Source: Blochmannia endosymbiont of Camponotus sp. (GTDB lineage: Bacteria > Pseudomonadota > Gammaproteobacteria > Enterobacterales > Enterobacteriaceae). Taken from it: a stretch of DNA of 64,000 nucleotides. Where the stretch lies: NCBI RefSeq assembly GCF_023586085.1, contig NZ_CP097757.1, positions 716,613 through 780,612 of the forward strand. The letters run 5' to 3'. The translations under genes and the position numbers were made by a program. Shown here piece by piece: positions 61,340 to 64,000 of the stretch. The notes beneath the pieces are model-generated. The model did not search any database. It had not been told where the DNA came from and was given only the letters and a program-made list of their open reading frames with translations. Each line of letters opens with the position of its first letter. Within the stretch, counting starts at the first letter, position 1.

Positions 61340-61879
61340 CTATTCTTGCGACTGATCAGAAACAATACAATTGTCAGATAATTTATGATTTCGTGCTAAA
61401 TGAAACACAGAGATTAATGCGCTTAATAATAAAAATGATGCCAACTCTACCATTAATAAATATGGCCCAAATAATGAAATACCAATTTGTTTGGAGTCTA
61501 TTATCGATCTATTTATATTGATAAAACAATCTTTTAATCCAAAAGAAACATACAATAAAATAATAAGTAAAATACCTGTCAAAAATACAGCACCACAGCC
61601 TAATATAGGATTTAAAAATCTACTTTTTTGTTCTCTAAATGTAATAGTTTTTGCATTAAGCATCATTATTACAAATACGAATAGAATCATGATAGCTCCC
61701 GCATAAATAATAATTTCTACAGCACCGGCAAAAGACGCTCCTAAAGAAAAAAAATTACACGACATAGATATAAATGAAACTATTAAATATAGCAAAGCGT
61801 GTATCGGATGATAATGTACAATTACACACATTGTAGATATTATTGCTATAATACCGGAAACATAAAACAAAGCTGTCAT
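61340..61879 (-). CDS. nuoJ: NADH-quinone oxidoreductase subunit J
   Basis: Five-helix membrane subunit of complex I. It has 179 residues from the chosen start (E. coli 184). [51 protein letters not shown] is the family signature. The frame is open to 61939 and would overlap nuoI, but ATG 61879 with GAGGAG 9 nt upstream is the natural start. Confidence 0.94.
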   Translation of the reverse strand: MTALFYVSGIIAIISTMCVIVHYHPIHALLYLIVSFISMSCNFFSLGASFAGAVEIIIYAGAIMILFVFVIMMLNAKTITFREQKSRFLNPILGCGAVFLTGILLIILLYVSFGLKDCFININRSIIDSKQIGISLFGPYLLMVELASFLLLSALISVFHLARNHKLSDNCIVSDQSQE

Positions 61880-61916
61880 AACATATGACTCCTCATTGCT
61901 CTTATTGGCTTCAAGA

Positions 61917-62459
61917 TTAAGGCAATATATTTTTAACACTTATAGGCTGCATTTCATTTTTTGCATCTCCCTTTTTTTTATCCAATATTTCTTTACCAGA
62001 AAATCGATAAAAATCATATTCTGAATATTTACCAGGACCTGATATTAATAAATCAGATTTTTCATATACTAAATCGCGCCTGTTAAAATCACTCATCTCA
62101 AAATCTGAAGTTAACTGAATAGCTGCAGTTGGACACGCCTCTTCGCACATACCACAAAAAATACACCTAGAAAAATTGATCCTAAAAAATTCTGGATACC
62201 ATCGTCCATCCACAGATTCTCCTTTTTTTAAAGAAATACAGCCTACTGGACAAGCTACAGCGCATAAATTACAAGCTACACATCGTTCTTGGCCTGAAGA
62301 ATCTCGAGTCAATACAATACGACCACGATATCTATGTGATGGAATATACGGAACGTCAGGATACAGCTGAGTCTCACGTGTACTGAATGCCTGCATTCCT
62401 ATCATCCAAATACTACGCAATATAGAACCGATATCTATAAAAATCTTTCTCAACTTCAT
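61917..62459 (-). CDS. nuoI: NADH-quinone oxidoreductase subunit I
   Basis: Ferredoxin-like peripheral subunit carrying clusters N6a and N6b that lead electrons to quinone. It has 180 residues, as in E. coli. Two 4Fe-4S motifs are complete: [15 protein letters not shown] and [15 protein letters not shown]. The N-terminal amphipathic helix region and the C-terminal lysine/asparagine-rich tail are also present. Lies 23 nt after nuoH. Confidence 0.97.
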   Translation of the reverse strand: MKLRKIFIDIGSILRSIWMIGMQAFSTRETQLYPDVPYIPSHRYRGRIVLTRDSSGQERCVACNLCAVACPVGCISLKKGESVDGRWYPEFFRINFSRCIFCGMCEEACPTAAIQLTSDFEMSDFNRRDLVYEKSDLLISGPGKYSEYDFYRFSGKEILDKKKGDAKNEMQPISVKNILP

Positions 62460-62482
62460 TATATTTAACCTATATATATAAT

Positions 62483-63457
62483 TTATAATAAAATAATAAC
62501 AGCAGTACTTAATAAATTAAACAACGTAACAGGTAAAAGAAACTTCCACCCTATTAACATAACTTGATCATAACGTGGACGAGGTAATGCTGCGCGTATT
62601 AATACAAATACCATCAAAAATAAAAAAGTTTTACCGACGAACCAGATAATAGGAGGAAACCAAGGTCCTTTCCAACCTCCAAAAAATAACGTTACAATAA
62701 ACGATGAAATTACAATCATATTGATATATTCAGAAATAAAAAACAAACTAAATTTGATGCCAGAGTATTCAATATGATAACCGGCAGCTAACTCTTGCTC
62801 TGATTCTGGTTGATCAAATGGATGCCTATGACACAAAGCTATGCCTGCTAAAAAAAAAGTAATAAATCCTAAAAATTGAGGAATTATATTCCATAAATAT
62901 ACTTGATCTTCAACTATATTTTTTAAATTAAACGATCCAGATTTAGCAACCACACCCATAACAGATAATCCTAAAAATATCTCATAACTAATAGTTTGTG
63001 CGGCAGCACGTACAGACCCAATTAAAGCATACTTATTATTACTCGCCCAACCTGCAAATAACACCGAATAAACCATTAATCCTGACATCATAAGAAAAAA
63101 TAATACGCCAATATTACAATCTAATATTACCCAGGTAGGAGTAAATGGAATAATTAATACACTCATTAATGAGAAAATAAAAGCTATTACTGGAGCTAAA
63201 ATAAATATAACACGATCAGAAAATGGAGGAACCCAATCCTCTTTAAACATGATTTTAATTAAATCAGCCCATAACTGCAACAATCCATTCCAACCTACTC
63301 GATTAGGACCATAACGATTTTGAAACAATGCCAATAATCTACGCTCTAAAAAACTCATATACGCACCGCAAGCAACTACCACTAATAAAATAACTGTGGC
63401 ACGGAGAACAGCAGAACACCAATGTAGTGTAATAATTTCTGACGAACAAAAAATCAT
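62483..63457 (-). CDS. nuoH: NADH-quinone oxidoreductase subunit H
   Basis: Membrane subunit forming the quinone chamber with NuoB/NuoD. It has 324 residues (E. coli 325). [43 protein letters not shown] and [27 protein letters not shown] with its cluster of glutamates are conserved, as is [13 protein letters not shown]. Overlaps nuoG by 4 nt. Confidence 0.97.
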   Translation of the reverse strand: MIFCSSEIITLHWCSAVLRATVILLVVVACGAYMSFLERRLLALFQNRYGPNRVGWNGLLQLWADLIKIMFKEDWVPPFSDRVIFILAPVIAFIFSLMSVLIIPFTPTWVILDCNIGVLFFLMMSGLMVYSVLFAGWASNNKYALIGSVRAAAQTISYEIFLGLSVMGVVAKSGSFNLKNIVEDQVYLWNIIPQFLGFITFFLAGIALCHRHPFDQPESEQELAAGYHIEYSGIKFSLFFISEYINMIVISSFIVTLFFGGWKGPWFPPIIWFVGKTFLFLMVFVLIRAALPRPRYDQVMLIGWKFLLPVTLFNLLSTAVIILL

Positions 63458-64000
63458 GATAATACTCCTTGAACGTCATGCGCATACATACCAGACAAAA
63501 ATACAGGAATATCTGGAAAACCTAAGGGCAATCCAAGATGTCCTTTAGGTAAATTAATGCTAAATTTTGTTGGTAAACACAAAATTTGCTCAGCACATGT
63601 AAATTTAAGCAACATATTTTTTTTTATGTTCAATCGCAACGCATCTGATTGATTAATCATAACATAAGGATTTGGCATGCAATCTTGAATACATTTAGCT
63701 CGTTGAGAAGTTTCTTCGCTTCCAAATAAATGCCAATAAGGCACTATTAACCATCGATCAATATTTTCGATTGTTTTAAAAGACTGAGGAATCATGTCAA
63801 ACCAACTGAATGTCGAACTATTATTAGTATGTAGTACACGTACTCCTGGATCTCCAGAATATAAATGCCCACCTACCTTATCTTGAAATTTATTCCAAGC
63901 TTGCGGAGAATTCCATCCTGGGGCCCATGCAAATGCTACTTGTTTATGCACAGATCGAACGTTATGACTCCCCTCCATAGAAAAAGAAAACATCGTATCA
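63454..64000 (-). CDS. nuoG: NADH-quinone oxidoreductase subunit G, C-terminal part (runs off the window)
   Basis: The last 180 or so codons of NuoG, the large iron-sulfur subunit of complex I. The frame is open to the window edge, so the ATG at 63993 is internal. [48 protein letters not shown] and the MopB-like C-terminal domain ([14 protein letters not shown]) match the end of E. coli NuoG. The cluster-binding N-terminal half would lie beyond 64000. Confidence 0.93.
   Translation of the reverse strand, partial: DTMFSFSMEGSHNVRSVHKQVAFAWAPGWNSPQAWNKFQDKVGGHLYSGDPGVRVLHTNNSSTFSWFDMIPQSFKTIENIDRWLIVPYWHLFGSEETSQRAKCIQDCMPNPYVMINQSDALRLNIKKNMLLKFTCAEQILCLPTKFSINLPKGHLGLPLGFPDIPVFLSGMYAHDVQGVLS

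Noticed and set aside
1-64000. CRISPR arrays, insertion sequences, prophage, integrons or a replication origin
   Set aside because: No regularly spaced repeats, transposase or phage-like frames, attachment-site duplications, or DnaA-box clusters were noticed in either strand.

Overview
The window reads as a stretch of a strongly reduced, very AT-rich gammaproteobacterial chromosome. Nearly every protein aligns end to end with its Escherichia coli counterpart, but intergenic DNA is long, AT-rich and mostly empty, coding DNA is rich in A and T runs, and there are no insertion sequences, phages, CRISPR arrays or recent arrivals. The gene set (mannose PTS, full his operon, complex I, pentose phosphate enzymes, folate genes) and the almost unbroken E. 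coli gene order point to a primary insect endosymbiont, most like Candidatus Blochmannia of carpenter ants. The genus is inferred from memory of gene content, not from a search.

Layout. 1-7.4 kb: dsbB, minCDE, tsaB, pabB and yoaE. 8-10.8 kb: manXYZ, closed by a 28-bp perfect terminator hairpin. 11-26 kb: cspC, htpX, zwf, pykA, mepM, aspS, argS, murJ, mdtH. 25.9-27 kb: tRNA-Ser(GGA), tRNA-Ser(CGA), tRNA-Asn. 27-30.7 kb: gutQ, tmaR (yeeX) and a frameshifted sbcB. 31-38.3 kb: the his operon hisGDCBHAFI, preceded by what looks like a decayed hisL leader peptide and attenuator, with hisH split by a poly(A) frameshift. 38.6-46.4 kb: gnd, metG, folE, rplY, tRNA-Pro(GGG), ddlA. 46.5-55.9 kb: an OmpC-type porin, gyrA, ubiG, nrdA-nrdB-yfaE. 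56-64 kb: the distal nuo operon from nuoN back to the 3' part of nuoG, which runs off the window.

How it fits together. ManXYZ imports and phosphorylates sugar for Zwf/Gnd and PykA. TmaR, a polar organiser of the PTS in E. coli, is kept alongside. Complex I and UbiG serve aerobic respiration. Histidine and folate (folE, pabB) genes fit a nutritional role. MinCDE, MurJ, MepM, DdlA, GutQ (Kdo precursor), OmpC and DsbB show that a real Gram-negative envelope is maintained.

Most interesting points: two genes (hisH, sbcB) broken in the same -1 sense inside homopolymers of 11 A and 10 T, where slippage could restore the product; other intact genes carrying equally long runs; a 16-codon his leader relic with only two His codons; and long perfect hairpins, some between divergent genes where they cannot be terminators.
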